DNA of 64,000 nucleotides from the NCBI RefSeq assembly GCF_045920555.1, contig NZ_CP174509.1, positions 4,588,001 through 4,652,000 on the forward strand, given 5' to 3'. The position numbers were made by a program, and so were the translations under genes. Origin of the DNA: Pseudalkalibacillus sp045920555 (GTDB lineage Bacteria; Bacillota; Bacilli; Bacillales; Fictibacillaceae). Below, in pieces: positions 43,313 through 52,736 of the stretch; position 1 is the stretch's first letter, and each line of letters opens with the position of its first letter. The notes under the pieces are model-generated. The model was given only the letters and a program-made list of their open reading frames with translations, was not told where the DNA came from and ran no database searches.

Positions 43313-43425
43313 CTTATCCAGAGAGGTTGAGGGAATGGCCCTATGAAACCTCAGCAACCATCAGTGTTCCGAACATTGAAAAGGTGCTAATTCCAACAAG
43401 TGGTTTTCCGCTTGTGAAGATAAGA
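43313..43425 (+). ncRNA. SAM-I (S-box) riboswitch
   Basis: The leader has the S-box consensus in order: CTTATCCAGAGAGGTTGAGG, GGCCCTATGAAACCTCAGCAACC, then AAGGTGCTAATTCCAACAAG and the closing GAAGATAAG that pairs with CTTATC at the start (P1). S-adenosylmethionine binding stabilises this fold and allows the terminator that follows to form, shutting off methionine synthesis genes. Confidence 0.95.
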
Positions 43426-43445
43426 AGAACGACACGTCGATACTA

Positions 43446-43475
43446 AAGTCTTCTTCTTATAGAAGGCTTTTTTCT
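43446..43475 (+). terminator. S-box controlled terminator
   Basis: AAGTCTTCT pairs with AGAAGGCTT (one wobble) and TTTTT follows. The alternative pairing of AAGAAG (43423 onward) with CTTCTTCTTAT would give the antiterminator. Confidence 0.85.
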
Positions 43476-43527
43476 TTTTGAAAAATCAGCCAGGCTACGA
43501 AATTACAAATATTTCAGGGGGATTCAG

Positions 43528-45384
43528 ATGGGAATTTTAGATGAATTAAAGCACGATAAAATATTGATCGGTGATGGAGCGATGGGGACGCTGCTCCATT
43601 CATATGGATCGGACCGATGTTTTGAAGAGCTGAACCTTTCACAATCAGAACAAATCTTTAATATTCACCGTGCTTATATCGATGCTGGTGCTGGTATCAT
43701 CCAGACGAATACTTATGCCGCCAACTACATTAAGCTCGAGCGATACGGCTTGCAGGATCAAGTGAAAGAGATCAACACAGCTGCCGTTCGATTGGCGAAG
43801 AAAGCTGCCGATGATGACGCATATGTCGTGGGTACGATCGGAGGGATCCGAGGCATCAAACCTCACACGATCAACATGGAGGAAATCAAACGTACCTTTC
43901 GAGAGCAATTATATTGCCTCCTTTCGGAAAATGTAGATGGTCTTTTACTAGAAACCTTTTATGATCTAAATGAATTAGAAACGGTCCTAACCATCGCCCG
44001 TAAAGAGACGTCATTACCAATTATTGCGCAAGTCTCATTGGAAGAGACCGGTTATATGCAAAATCGGACACACATCACAGAAGCTTTCGAAAAACTGGAA
44101 ACACACGGAGCCGATATAATCGGAATCAACTGCCGGCTCGGTCCTTATCATATGCTATCGACTTTGGAAGAAGTCCCTCTTCCGAAGCATGCTTACCTGT
44201 CAGCCTATCCGAATGCAAGCCTGCCTTCCTATGTGGATGGAAAGCTCCAGTATGAAAGTGATGCGGATTACTTTAAAGAATGTGCCCGTTCCTTCCGTGA
44301 ACAAGGAATACGATTATTAGGAGGATGCTGTGGTACGACTCCTGCTCATATACAGGCTTTCTCTAATGAGCTTGAATCATTGTCACCTGTAAAAGAAAAA
44401 GAAGTCAAACCGAGACAGACTGTTAAAACTGCAGTACAACCACCCGCACAGCCAGGACCTCCACCGCTGCATGAAAAAGTGAAAGACGGGCAATCGATCA
44501 TTGTTGAATTGGATTCACCAAGAAAATTGGATACTACGCGTTATATGGAAGGAGCAAGAGCACTAAAGGAAGCGGGGATCGATGCGATTACACTTGCTGA
44601 TAACTCCTTAGCATCTCCCCGTATTTGCAACACTGCCGTCGGATCCATCGTGAAGGAACAGATCGGGCTGCGTCCTCTTATCCACATCACTTGCCGGGAT
44701 CGGAACTTGATCGGCTTGCAGTCACACATTATGGGGCTTCATACACTCGGCATACGTGACGTACTTGCGGTGACTGGTGATCCGACAAAAGTAGGGGATT
44801 TTCCAGGCGCATCTTCTGTCTATGATGTAACCTCATTCGAGCTGATCAAAATCATTAAACAGTTCAACCAGGGGATTTCGTTATCAGGAAAAGAACTTGA
44901 TCAAAGAACGAACTTTTCTATCGGGGCTGCGTTTAACCCGAATGTCCGCTACATCGATAAAGCTGTCGAGCGCTTGGAAAAGAAAATAGAGTGCGGGGCA
45001 GATTATTTCATCAGCCAGCCCGTCTTTTCAAAGGAAAAACTGCTGGAAATCCATGAGGCTGTCAAACATTTGGATGTTCCAATATATATCGGAATCATGC
45101 CGCTCACAAGCAGTAAGAATGCGGATTTCCTCCATCATGAAGTGCCTGGTATCAAGCTATCATCGGAGGTTCGAGAACGTATGGCGAGATACAAGGATGA
45201 TCGTAAACGCGCTAGTCAGGAGGGCGTTAAAATCGCCAAATCCCTTCTCGATACCGCAATCGGATTATTCAACGGCATTTACCTTGTTACGCCGTTCATG
45301 CGATACTCAATGACAGTAGAGCTTGCCCGCTACGCACACGAACATCATCTTAACCAGTCATCTAGGAGGCTACAAAATGTCTAA
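43528..45384 (+). CDS. yitJ: Bifunctional homocysteine S-methyltransferase / methylenetetrahydrofolate reductase (YitJ type)
   Basis: 618 residues. The N-terminal homocysteine methyltransferase domain (about 1-290: ILIGDGAMGTLLHSYG; zinc cysteines in LGGCCGTTPAH, plus an earlier GINCRLGP) is joined by a Pro-rich linker (about 295-320) to a MetF-like TIM barrel (about 325-605: GIDAITLADNSLASPRICNTA, VLAVTGDPTKVGDFPGASSVYD, CGADYFISQPVFS). It would make 5-methyl-THF and a route to methionine. It is the first gene after the S-box and overlaps metH by 8 bases. AGGGGGGATT precedes the ATG. Confidence 0.93.
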   Translation: MGILDELKHDKILIGDGAMGTLLHSYGSDRCFEELNLSQSEQIFNIHRAYIDAGAGIIQTNTYAANYIKLERYGLQDQVKEINTAAVRLAKKAADDDAYVVGTIGGIRGIKPHTINMEEIKRTFREQLYCLLSENVDGLLLETFYDLNELETVLTIARKETSLPIIAQVSLEETGYMQNRTHITEAFEKLETHGADIIGINCRLGPYHMLSTLEEVPLPKHAYLSAYPNASLPSYVDGKLQYESDADYFKECARSFREQGIRLLGGCCGTTPAHIQAFSNELESLSPVKEKEVKPRQTVKTAVQPPAQPGPPPLHEKVKDGQSIIVELDSPRKLDTTRYMEGARALKEAGIDAITLADNSLASPRICNTAVGSIVKEQIGLRPLIHITCRDRNLIGLQSHIMGLHTLGIRDVLAVTGDPTKVGDFPGASSVYDVTSFELIKIIKQFNQGISLSGKELDQRTNFSIGAAFNPNVRYIDKAVERLEKKIECGADYFISQPVFSKEKLLEIHEAVKHLDVPIYIGIMPLTSSKNADFLHHEVPGIKLSSEVRERMARYKDDRKRASQEGVKIAKSLLDTAIGLFNGIYLVTPFMRYSMTVELARYAHEHHLNQSSRRLQNV

Positions 45385-48300
45385 TCAACAATTTGAACAA
45401 CAATTACAAAAAAGAATCCTGATCATGGATGGTGCGATGGGGACGATGCTGCAACAAGCCCAGTTGACCCCTGACGATTTTGGCGGGGAATTTTATGATG
45501 GATGTAATGAATACTTGAACATCACTACGCCAGACCTGATCGAATCCATCCATACGACCTATCTCGAAGCGGGTGCAGATATCATCGAAACAAATACATT
45601 CGGTGGCACAAGCCTCGTGTTGGATGAATACGAACTCGGATACAGAGCCTATGAAATCAATAAAATAGGAGCCGAAATCGCCAAAAAGGCTGCCAAGAAA
45701 GCTTCAACCCCAGATCGGCCGAGGTTCGTAGCTGGAGCTCTCGGACCGACTACGAAAACGCTAAGTGTCACAGGTGGAACGACCTTTGACGCACTGACGG
45801 ATTCATACGCTGAACAAGCGAGAGGTCTTTTAGATGGGGATGTTGACCTGCTTCTTCTCGAAACGAGTCAGGATATGCTCAACGTAAAAGCTGGTTTTTC
45901 AGGCATCCAGAAAGCTTTTGAGGAGACGGGGCGGACCGTTCCATTGATCGTTTCCGGTACGATTGAGCCGATGGGGACCACCCTTGCTGGCCAGACGATT
46001 GAATCGTTCTATATCTCGCTGAAACATATGAACCCGATCGCTGTCGGCTTGAACTGCGCCACCGGACCAGAATTCATGCAGGATCATGTACGTGCCCTTT
46101 CTGATTTATCAACGTCAGCAATCAGCTGCTACCCTAACGCAGGACTTCCTGATGAAGAAGGCCAGTATCATGAAACCCCAGAGTCCCTGGCAACAAAGCT
46201 TGCTGGTTTTGCAGAAAAGGGGTGGCTCAATATTGTAGGCGGATGCTGTGGCACTACACCTGAACATATCAAGGCAATCGCCGCAAAGCTTGCCGTTTAC
46301 AAACCGCGTGAACTACCTGAAAAAGAACTTCACATGGTCTCCGGGATCGAGCCATTTTTATATGACAGTCCAGATTTGCGACCGATCATGGTTGGCGAAA
46401 GAACAAACGTTATCGGCTCCCGGAAATTCAAACGGTTGATCGCAGAAAAGAAGTTTGAAGAAGCTGCTGAAATTGCAAGAGCTCAAGTCAAAAGAGGTGC
46501 ACACGTAATCGATATTTGTCTGGCGGATCCTGACAGTGACGAACAAGAGGATATGGAAGCGTTCATCCAAGAGGTCGTCAAGAAAGTGAAGGTTCCTCTC
46601 GTCATCGACTCTACAGACGAAGATGTGATCGAAACCGCTCTGAAATATTCCCAAGGTAAGTCCATCATCAATTCGATCAACCTTGAAGATGGTGAAGAGC
46701 GATTCGAAAGTGTCGTCCCCCTCCTTCATAAATACGGGGGTGCAGTAGTCGTCGGGACGATTGATGAAAAAGGCATGGGTGTTTCGGTTGAACGGAAGCT
46801 TGAAATCGCAAAACGTTCTTATGACCTTTTAGTCAATAAATACAAGCTTTCCCCTACCGATATCATTTTCGATCCATTAGTGTTTCCTGTCGGAACCGGG
46901 GATGAACAATATATAGGGTCAGCAAAAGAAACCGTCGAGGGGATCCGTCTCATCAAAGAACAATTCCCAGATTGCCTGACGATTTTAGGCGTAAGCAATG
47001 TCTCATTCGGCTTGCCTCCTGTCGGAAGAGAAGTTTTGAATGCTGTGTATCTGTATCACTGTACCCAAGCTGGATTGGACTATGCCATCGTCAATACGGA
47101 GAAGCTCGAACGATTCGCTTCGATTCCTCAGGAAGAGATCCGGATGGCTGAAGACCTGCTTTTCAACACTACGGATGAAGTGCTAGCCAAATTCACTGAA
47201 TTTTATAGAGGGAAAAAGAAAGAAGTTAAATCGTTGCTTCCTAAAATGACGCTGGAAGAAAGAATTTCGTTTTATGTTGTCGAGGGTACGAAGGAAGGTC
47301 TCATACCAGATCTCGAGAAAGCGTTGGAAAAATACGATAAACCGTTGGACATCATCAATGGGCCGTTGATGGACGGCATGAAGGAAGTCGGCCGTCTTTT
47401 CAACGACAATCAACTCATCGTTGCCGAGGTGCTTCAAAGCGCGGAAGTGATGAAAGCATCTGTCGCCTTTTTAGAACCTTATATGGAAAAGGAAGATACC
47501 GCGTCTTCAAAAGGAAAGATTATTCTGGCCACCGTCAAGGGTGATGTTCATGATATTGGGAAAAACCTGGTGGATATCATCCTCAGTAACAACGGCTTTG
47601 ATGTCGTTGATTTAGGGATCAAAGTCACCCCTGTTGACTTGATCGAAGCAGTGAGAAAAGAAAAACCGGATATCATCGGCCTTTCTGGACTGTTGGTAAA
47701 ATCTGCGCAGCAGATGGTGATCACCGCTAGTGACATGAAGCAAGCCGACATTTCAACACCTATCATGGTCGGCGGTGCTGCGTTATCTAGGAAATTTACA
47801 GATACGAAAATTTCAAACGGATATGATGGGCTCGTCTTGTATGCAAAGGATGCGATGACAGGACTTTCCCTTGCAAACCAGATCCAAACACCAGCCGAAT
47901 TCGAAGAGCTTATCGGTGCTCATGAAGAGAAGAAAAGGAACACCGCAGAGCCAGTTCTTCAAACAGATTCCGGAGGCGGTACCGGCGTGGCTGTAAAAGT
48001 CCGATCTAAAGTCTCGAGAGAAGTTCAAGTCTTCATACCGAGGGATACGAAGAGACATGTCTTGAAGAATCATTCAATCTCCCATATCGAACCGTACATC
48101 AACTGGCAAATGCTATTGGGACATCACCTCGGAGTGAAAGGCAAGGTTTCGAGGTTACTAGAAGAAAAAGACAAGAGAGCACTTAACGTCAAAGAAGTCG
48201 TTGATCAACTCCTGCTTAAGGCAAAGGAGAAAGATCTGATTAAGCCAGCTGCAGTCTATCAGTTTTTCCCGGCTCAAGCCGACGATGAAACGGTCTTGAT

Positions 48301-48835
48301 CTATGATCCGGAAGATCATACGAGAGTCATCGAACAATTCGAGTTTCCAAGACAGCCTAAAGAGCCGCATTTATGCTTGGCTGATTATTTGAAAACGAAG
48401 GAAAGCGGAATCATGGACTATGTCTCCTTCTTTTCCGTCACTGCAGGAAGAGGGATCCGGCAACTCGCCACTCAGATGAAAGACGCTGGCCGATACTTGG
48501 AAAGCCATGCACTCCAAGCCCTGGCACTGGAAACCGCCGAAGGATTTGCAGAACTTATCCATCAGCAGATCCGTGACCAATGGGGGTTCCCGGATCCAGT
48601 CGATTTTACGATGAGAGAGCGGTTTTCAGCTCGGTATCAAGGCCAGCGCTTCTCATTCGGATATCCTGCTTGTCCAGAATTGGAGGATCAGAAGAAGTTG
48701 TTCAAACTGATCAGGCCTGAAGAAATTGGAATAGAGTTGACAGACGGCTGTATGATGGAACCAGAAGCTTCTGTCTCAGCAATCGTATTCGCGCATCCAG
48801 AAGCACGCTATTTCAATGTGATGAATGGAGACTGA
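45377..48835 (+). CDS. metH: Cobalamin-dependent methionine synthase (MetH)
   Basis: 1152 residues from ATG 45377, which follows CTAGGAGG. Domains in order: homocysteine-binding barrel (about 1-310; GGCCGTTPEH holds two zinc cysteines, GLNCATGPEFM the third), pterin-binding barrel (about 330-600; MVGERTNVIGSRKFK), cobalamin cap and B12 domain (about 620-840; cobalt-ligand histidine in VKGDVHDIGKN) and SAM-dependent reactivation domain (about 890-1152; TAGRGIRQLATQMKDAGRYLESHALQALALETAEGFAE). It methylates homocysteine with 5-methyl-THF. Together with the S-box and the upstream fused enzyme, the pair can supply the whole last step of methionine synthesis. Confidence 0.96.
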   Translation: MSNQQFEQQLQKRILIMDGAMGTMLQQAQLTPDDFGGEFYDGCNEYLNITTPDLIESIHTTYLEAGADIIETNTFGGTSLVLDEYELGYRAYEINKIGAEIAKKAAKKASTPDRPRFVAGALGPTTKTLSVTGGTTFDALTDSYAEQARGLLDGDVDLLLLETSQDMLNVKAGFSGIQKAFEETGRTVPLIVSGTIEPMGTTLAGQTIESFYISLKHMNPIAVGLNCATGPEFMQDHVRALSDLSTSAISCYPNAGLPDEEGQYHETPESLATKLAGFAEKGWLNIVGGCCGTTPEHIKAIAAKLAVYKPRELPEKELHMVSGIEPFLYDSPDLRPIMVGERTNVIGSRKFKRLIAEKKFEEAAEIARAQVKRGAHVIDICLADPDSDEQEDMEAFIQEVVKKVKVPLVIDSTDEDVIETALKYSQGKSIINSINLEDGEERFESVVPLLHKYGGAVVVGTIDEKGMGVSVERKLEIAKRSYDLLVNKYKLSPTDIIFDPLVFPVGTGDEQYIGSAKETVEGIRLIKEQFPDCLTILGVSNVSFGLPPVGREVLNAVYLYHCTQAGLDYAIVNTEKLERFASIPQEEIRMAEDLLFNTTDEVLAKFTEFYRGKKKEVKSLLPKMTLEERISFYVVEGTKEGLIPDLEKALEKYDKPLDIINGPLMDGMKEVGRLFNDNQLIVAEVLQSAEVMKASVAFLEPYMEKEDTASSKGKIILATVKGDVHDIGKNLVDIILSNNGFDVVDLGIKVTPVDLIEAVRKEKPDIIGLSGLLVKSAQQMVITASDMKQADISTPIMVGGAALSRKFTDTKISNGYDGLVLYAKDAMTGLSLANQIQTPAEFEELIGAHEEKKRNTAEPVLQTDSGGGTGVAVKVRSKVSREVQVFIPRDTKRHVLKNHSISHIEPYINWQMLLGHHLGVKGKVSRLLEEKDKRALNVKEVVDQLLLKAKEKDLIKPAAVYQFFPAQADDETVLIYDPEDHTRVIEQFEFPRQPKEPHLCLADYLKTKESGIMDYVSFFSVTAGRGIRQLATQMKDAGRYLESHALQALALETAEGFAELIHQQIRDQWGFPDPVDFTMRERFSARYQGQRFSFGYPACPELEDQKKLFKLIRPEEIGIELTDGCMMEPEASVSAIVFAHPEARYFNVMNGD

Positions 48836-48912
48836 AAACTTTTAAGAAAGAACGTGTCTCTCGCCTTTCCAGGCCAAACTGGTTGCTGCTGAGAAGGATC
48901 AAAGGTTTGCAT

Positions 48913-49045
48913 TCCTAACGGACATACAGGCTCTTATCTGTGACAAACCCGTTTTCCATGAATTCATATAAATAAGGTCTCTGGCGTCCGTTAACCCTTT
49001 GAAAATATGGAGTTGTTCACATATAAGGTCTCTAGTGTACGCTAA
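48913..49045. repeat. Dispersed AAATAAGG repeats, three copies
   Basis: Two direct copies (AAATAAGGTCTCTGGCGTCCGT at about 48972 and ATATAAGGTCTCTAGTGTACG at about 49022) and one inverted copy (TAACGGACATACAGGCTCTT at about 48919) lie after metH. TGTGACAAAC is next to the inverted copy, as at 4258-4267. The whole 48836-49116 intergenic stretch has no gene I can support. Confidence 0.55.
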
Positions 49046-49116
49046 ATTTCTGTCAATTAGCGACACTCCTAAAAAACGATCACAATTAAAAGTCCCCCGT
49101 AGAGCTAAATGTAAGG

Positions 49117-49152
49117 ATGATCCCGGCCATGTTCAGGTCGGGATCATTTTTA
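49117..49152 (+). terminator. Terminator downstream of metH
   Basis: ATGATCCCGGCC pairs with GGTCGGGATCAT, followed by TTTTTATT. It is 280 bases after metH, with the dispersed repeats in between, and faces the 3' end of the SDR gene. Confidence 0.75.
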
Positions 49153-49170
49153 TTCCTCTATCGACTGGAT

Positions 49171-49923
49171 TCAGTGTTCGTATATCATTTTTCTTGTCAT
49201 ACCGCCGTCGATGACGAGGTTTACCCCGGTTACGAAGTCATTCTTTTCATCAGTCAAGTATAAACAAGCGCTGGCAATATCCTCCGGCCTTCCGACACGC
49301 TTGGATAGATGCTGTTCGTGATCGATTTCTCTCAGATTTTCATAGTTTCCGGTTTCGATCCACCCAGGAGAAATGGCATTGACCGTAATCTTGTCTGTTG
49401 TAAAAGAAGCAGCGAGCGCATGGGTGATCGAGACGATTCCGCCCTTTGATGCGGCATAAGCTTCAGAGTTCGGCTCAGACATGCTTGCACGAGTAGATGC
49501 AATATTGATGATCGCCCCACCCTTTTCATTCTCCCGTATATGTTTGGCTGCTTCGCGCGAACAAAGGAAGATACTTCTCAAATTGGTATTGAGGACATCA
49601 TCCCATTCTTCTATCGTGAGTTCGTAAGGCGATTTGAATTCTGAAACCCCTGCATTATTGATCAGTATATCGATTCTTCCTGCTTCACTCTTCGTCTGAT
49701 TGATCAGGCTGATCACATCGGTCTCCTTCCTTACATCCGTTTTGAGGAAATATGCTTCTCCCTCTTGTTGGGCGATCTCTTCAACCACTCGTTTCCCGTT
49801 CGATTCATCAAGATCGGCACCTATAACCTTTGCCCCGTTTGCAGCATATTCTTTTGCTATCGCCTTTCCGATCCCAATAGCAGCGCCCGTTACAATGACC
49901 ACCTTGTTTTTGAATGACACCAT
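49171..49923 (-). CDS. Short-chain dehydrogenase/reductase
   Basis: 250 residues. Cofactor motif TGAAIGIGKAIA (about 12-23), NNAG (about 90-93), catalytic Ser in IINIASTRA and YAASK (Tyr-x-x-x-Lys, about 157-161), then AISPGWIETG. The C-terminus VTGVNLVIDGGMTRKM is typical of classical FabG-like or glucose 1-dehydrogenase-like members. A conserved glycine of TGxxxGIG is kept. Substrate not inferable; the gene is alone on its strand between the metH terminator and a decayed gene. Confidence 0.88.
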   Translation of the reverse strand: MVSFKNKVVIVTGAAIGIGKAIAKEYAANGAKVIGADLDESNGKRVVEEIAQQEGEAYFLKTDVRKETDVISLINQTKSEAGRIDILINNAGVSEFKSPYELTIEEWDDVLNTNLRSIFLCSREAAKHIRENEKGGAIINIASTRASMSEPNSEAYAASKGGIVSITHALAASFTTDKITVNAISPGWIETGNYENLREIDHEQHLSKRVGRPEDIASACLYLTDEKNDFVTGVNLVIDGGMTRKMIYEH

Positions 49924-49999
49924 TCATGCTCCTCTCTATTCGAAACTGTTAGTTTAAGTTTTTCAAATCACGATTTAAACAACAACTGAAATGCTTGAT

Positions 50000-50382
50000 T
50001 TAATTTTTAAAATAAACGTTCTCTACGTATTCTAATTCATATCCTTTATTGTTGCCGGATTTTTTCAAGTCCATTGCAGTCAATAGTTTGGATTCTATAT
50101 CTCTCGAAGGAATTGGAGGAAATTTCGAAATTCACGATTCGTTATGTATGGGTTTATAAGAAGAACGTAATCTCATACATGGAATATGTGTGTGCTTCAA
50201 AATCAACATACTCGCAATTCGTACAAATCCATTTTCCGAATTGCCTTTTCATCGATATAGTGGAGCAATTCTTACAAAAAACCCCTTTTATTTAACGCTT
50301 CTAGAGAAATCTTAAACCTTTTAAGGATATCTGCATCAAATGGTTGATTATCCTTTAATAGAAGCCTAGAAAGTTTTTTCAT
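50000..50382 (-). pseudogene. Decayed C-terminal remnant of a NERD-domain protein
   Basis: Pieces in different minus-strand frames join to a recognisable protein end. MKKLSRLLLKDNQPFDADIL and RFKISLEALNKRG (from 50382) are followed, after a shift, by CKNCSTISMKRQFGKWICTN and CEYVDFEAHTYSMYEITFFL, then after a stop and further shift by IESKLLTAMDLKKSGNNKG and YELEYVENVYFKN ending at 50000. Two CxxC pairs followed by an EAH segment and a GNNKGYEL tail are what is seen after the NERD nuclease-related domain in Bacillus proteins. The N-terminal nuclease part is absent. Several disruptions mean it is not functional. Confidence 0.6.
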
Positions 50383-50385
50383 GTC

Positions 50386-50440
50386 TTTATAAGCCGATTT
50401 TTTATTTTATAAGCGGATTTTCAAATTTATAAGCCAATTA
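50386..50440. repeat. Three TTTATAAGC repeats at exactly 20 bp
   Basis: TTTATAAGCCGATTT, TTTATAAGCGGATTT and TTTATAAGCCAATTA start at 50386, 50406 and 50426. The array adjoins the NERD remnant. The rest of the 49924-50462 gap holds only the remnant. Confidence 0.7.
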
Positions 50441-50462
50441 CACAAATATATGCGTAATCATG

Positions 50463-50489
50463 AAAAATCCCGCCATCAAAGGCGGGATT
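50463..50489 (-). terminator. Terminator of the thermonuclease gene
   Basis: On the minus strand AATCCCGCC / GGCGGGATT forms a 9 bp stem with a 6-base loop, followed by TTTTT. It starts about 13 bases after the stop codon. Confidence 0.85.
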
Positions 50490-50501
50490 CATCCTTTCTA
50501 A

Positions 50502-51425
50502 TCAACATCCAGATGATTCTTTCTCATATCCTGCATCAATTGCATCCTTTTCTTTTAAAAAGAAGACACGGTGTTCAATAGGGATACTCTCCCATTTTTC
50601 CGGGTCAACATATCGTTTCGTTTCATAATGCCCTACAAATTTATTCGGTCCGCCCCGTTTGTTGAATCGGAATTCGTAAGGAAGTTCATCGATCGGTCGG
50701 TCAGGATTCCATATACCTTTCCCTGCTTCTTTTGCTCTGACAACAGCATCGCCATATTCTTCTAAGTTGTCCAAATTCGGATAGATGAAATACGGAACTG
50801 CCATGCCGATTCTAATCATTTCCATATTAATGTTCTGTTCGTCTTTCCGAACAATCGCGAGTAGCCGTCCATATTGATCGAAGGCTTCATCACCAACTCG
50901 GATTGATACGTCTTCCCCTTCAGGTAAAAGGTTTTGAAGCTGTCTAGTTGCTTCTTCTGCATAATAACCCTGGGAATCACCTTGATAGTTTGTTTCAGGA
51001 GTGTCTATAGATACAAAACGGACCTTCGTCGTACCTAATACAGGAGTTTCCAGATGGATCGTGTCGCCATCTACAACCTTTTTTACCGAGGATGAAAATT
51101 GTCGTGAGTAAGAAGGAGTTTCCAACTGAGTTCTAAATTTACTTACATCTGCATCGGAGGTGACATGCAATTCTTGCTGGTGAGTATGATCCAGTTTCCC
51201 GCTTACGTGGAACCATTGGCCAGACTCAAGATTTTCAAGCTTGTTTCTCGATTTGACGAGTATCCCATTCAAATCCTGATCAATGAAAGGATAGTTGTAT
51301 CCATCATCAAGCGACTCATCGGGCTTTCCAGCAAGGTATCCTTTTACAGTGATATCTTGTCCTTTCAAATCTCTGTTTTCAAGATCAACCAAATCTGCAA
51401 TTCTCACTTCAAGATTATTTGTCAA
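50502..51425 (-). CDS. Thermonuclease (SNase-like) with N-terminal OB-like domain
   Basis: 307 residues. Residues about 1-100 resemble an OB-fold nucleic-acid-binding domain (LKGQDITVKGYLAGKPDES, WFHVSGKLDHTHQQELHV). The staphylococcal nuclease domain follows at about 110-240: VVDGDTIHLE, VRFVSIDTPETNYQGDSQGYYAEEA (Asp and Glu ligands, Arg), DQYGRLLAIV (second catalytic Arg) and NINMEMIRIGMAVPYFIYP. It cuts DNA and RNA with calcium. No signal peptide is visible, unlike many homologues, so it may stay in the cell or leave by another route. TTG start at 51425 with GAGGG ahead. Confidence 0.85.
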   Translation of the reverse strand: MTNNLEVRIADLVDLENRDLKGQDITVKGYLAGKPDESLDDGYNYPFIDQDLNGILVKSRNKLENLESGQWFHVSGKLDHTHQQELHVTSDADVSKFRTQLETPSYSRQFSSSVKKVVDGDTIHLETPVLGTTKVRFVSIDTPETNYQGDSQGYYAEEATRQLQNLLPEGEDVSIRVGDEAFDQYGRLLAIVRKDEQNINMEMIRIGMAVPYFIYPNLDNLEEYGDAVVRAKEAGKGIWNPDRPIDELPYEFRFNKRGGPNKFVGHYETKRYVDPEKWESIPIEHRVFFLKEKDAIDAGYEKESSGC

Positions 51426-51616
51426 TCATCTCACCCTCTTTCATGTATTACCTCCAGTTTAAATCATAATAAGCAAATTAACTTCAATCTCTCAAAAAAC
51501 AATTCTAAGGTACTTATTTATAGCTATCCAGAAAGCATGACTAAAGACCTTCAAATGAATAACCTGCCGCCATTCTTTTCTGACTCTTGCTTTGGGGTTC
51601 CATCCACGTTATGAAA

Positions 51617-52717
51617 TCACGATTTGTTTTTCTTTCGTTTCTTCAAATAAACGATGAGGAGCAGTAAAAGCGGAAACAGAATTTGGAACGGAAAATGTAA
51701 AATGATCGGTACGATGACCAGTCCTTCTTTAATATGCTCAGAGATATTGCTAGCAATCGAATTCGATAATAGTAGAACGACTAGTCCGAGAGGATAGATC
51801 AATTGTTTGACTTTAGTTACCTTGAATAGATCCCCCATTCCAATTACTGCAGCATAGAAGAATATCGATATTTTAATGAATATACCGATAATAAGGGCAA
51901 GCATGAAGAAAACATCTAACCGCTCTAAAAAATCCGCTATTTGTATACTTTGTATTGTCGTAAGCAAAGGAAATTGGGAACGCTTCGTAAGGTTGACACC
52001 TAAAACCGATATATTCATGACCATTACAATCATAAGATTGATTCCACTAAGGCATAAAGCGAAGATTCCGACCTTTTTCGCCTTTTTCGGATTGTTCAAG
52101 TAAGGAAGAATTACAGAAAAAGCGATCGCTTCCCCAAAAGGGACATAAATGGTTTGTGTAATCGCTACTTTTACAATTGGAAGGAACCCATCCTCCAAGA
52201 CTGGCTTTAAGTTGCTTAAATCGATCAGTCCGGAACTTACAATTAAAATGAACCCGGAAACGGCAAGTACATACAATATGACGAATAGTAATTCACCTGT
52301 CCTAGCCATCACTTCGATACCTTGATAAACGGTATAAATAATGAGCAAAATCAACAACAGATTGACTATGAAATGCGGGGTCTCATGATAAGCGACTGTC
52401 AACAGCATTGATCCAAAATCCCTCAACACCCTTGCGGACAGGTATAAAAAGTACATGCAGTAAGCAAACCCCAGCAACCATCCTAAATATTTCCCGATTA
52501 TTTTTCGCATATATTGAGTCGGCAATGAATCTGGATAGTTTTGATACAAAGCATGATAGATTAAAAACATAAGGATGCCGCCTGCCAGCCCAAAAAAGAT
52601 GGCAATCCATGCATCCTCCTCTGCTTCAATCGCTAGAGGAACCAGCAATGCACTTCCCAATTCAAAAAGAAAGATCAAAATGAACAGCTGGATCGCATCT
52701 ATCTTCGCTTTTTCCAC
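51617..52717 (-). CDS. Spore germination protein, GerAB family (B subunit)
   Basis: 366 residues with about ten membrane helices throughout (amino acid permease-like fold). N-terminus IDAIQLFILIFLFELGSALLVPLAIEAEEDAWIAIFFG is typical of GerAB/GerBB. This subunit is the nutrient-binding part of germinant receptors in the inner spore membrane. GTG start at 52717, 19 bases after the gerC-type stop codon. Last gene of the A-C-B operon. The germinant cannot be read from sequence. Confidence 0.92.
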   Translation of the reverse strand: MEKAKIDAIQLFILIFLFELGSALLVPLAIEAEEDAWIAIFFGLAGGILMFLIYHALYQNYPDSLPTQYMRKIIGKYLGWLLGFAYCMYFLYLSARVLRDFGSMLLTVAYHETPHFIVNLLLILLIIYTVYQGIEVMARTGELLFVILYVLAVSGFILIVSSGLIDLSNLKPVLEDGFLPIVKVAITQTIYVPFGEAIAFSVILPYLNNPKKAKKVGIFALCLSGINLMIVMVMNISVLGVNLTKRSQFPLLTTIQSIQIADFLERLDVFFMLALIIGIFIKISIFFYAAVIGMGDLFKVTKVKQLIYPLGLVVLLLSNSIASNISEHIKEGLVIVPIILHFPFQILFPLLLLLIVYLKKRKKNKS

Positions 52718-52736
52718 TTAAAATCCACACTTTCCA

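Noticed and set aside
50074..50295. 73-residue open frame on the plus strand
   Set aside because: It is antisense to the NERD remnant, has no ribosome site and no recognisable features.
50386..50440. CRISPR array
   Set aside because: Three short, imperfect copies without spacers of usual length and no cas genes.
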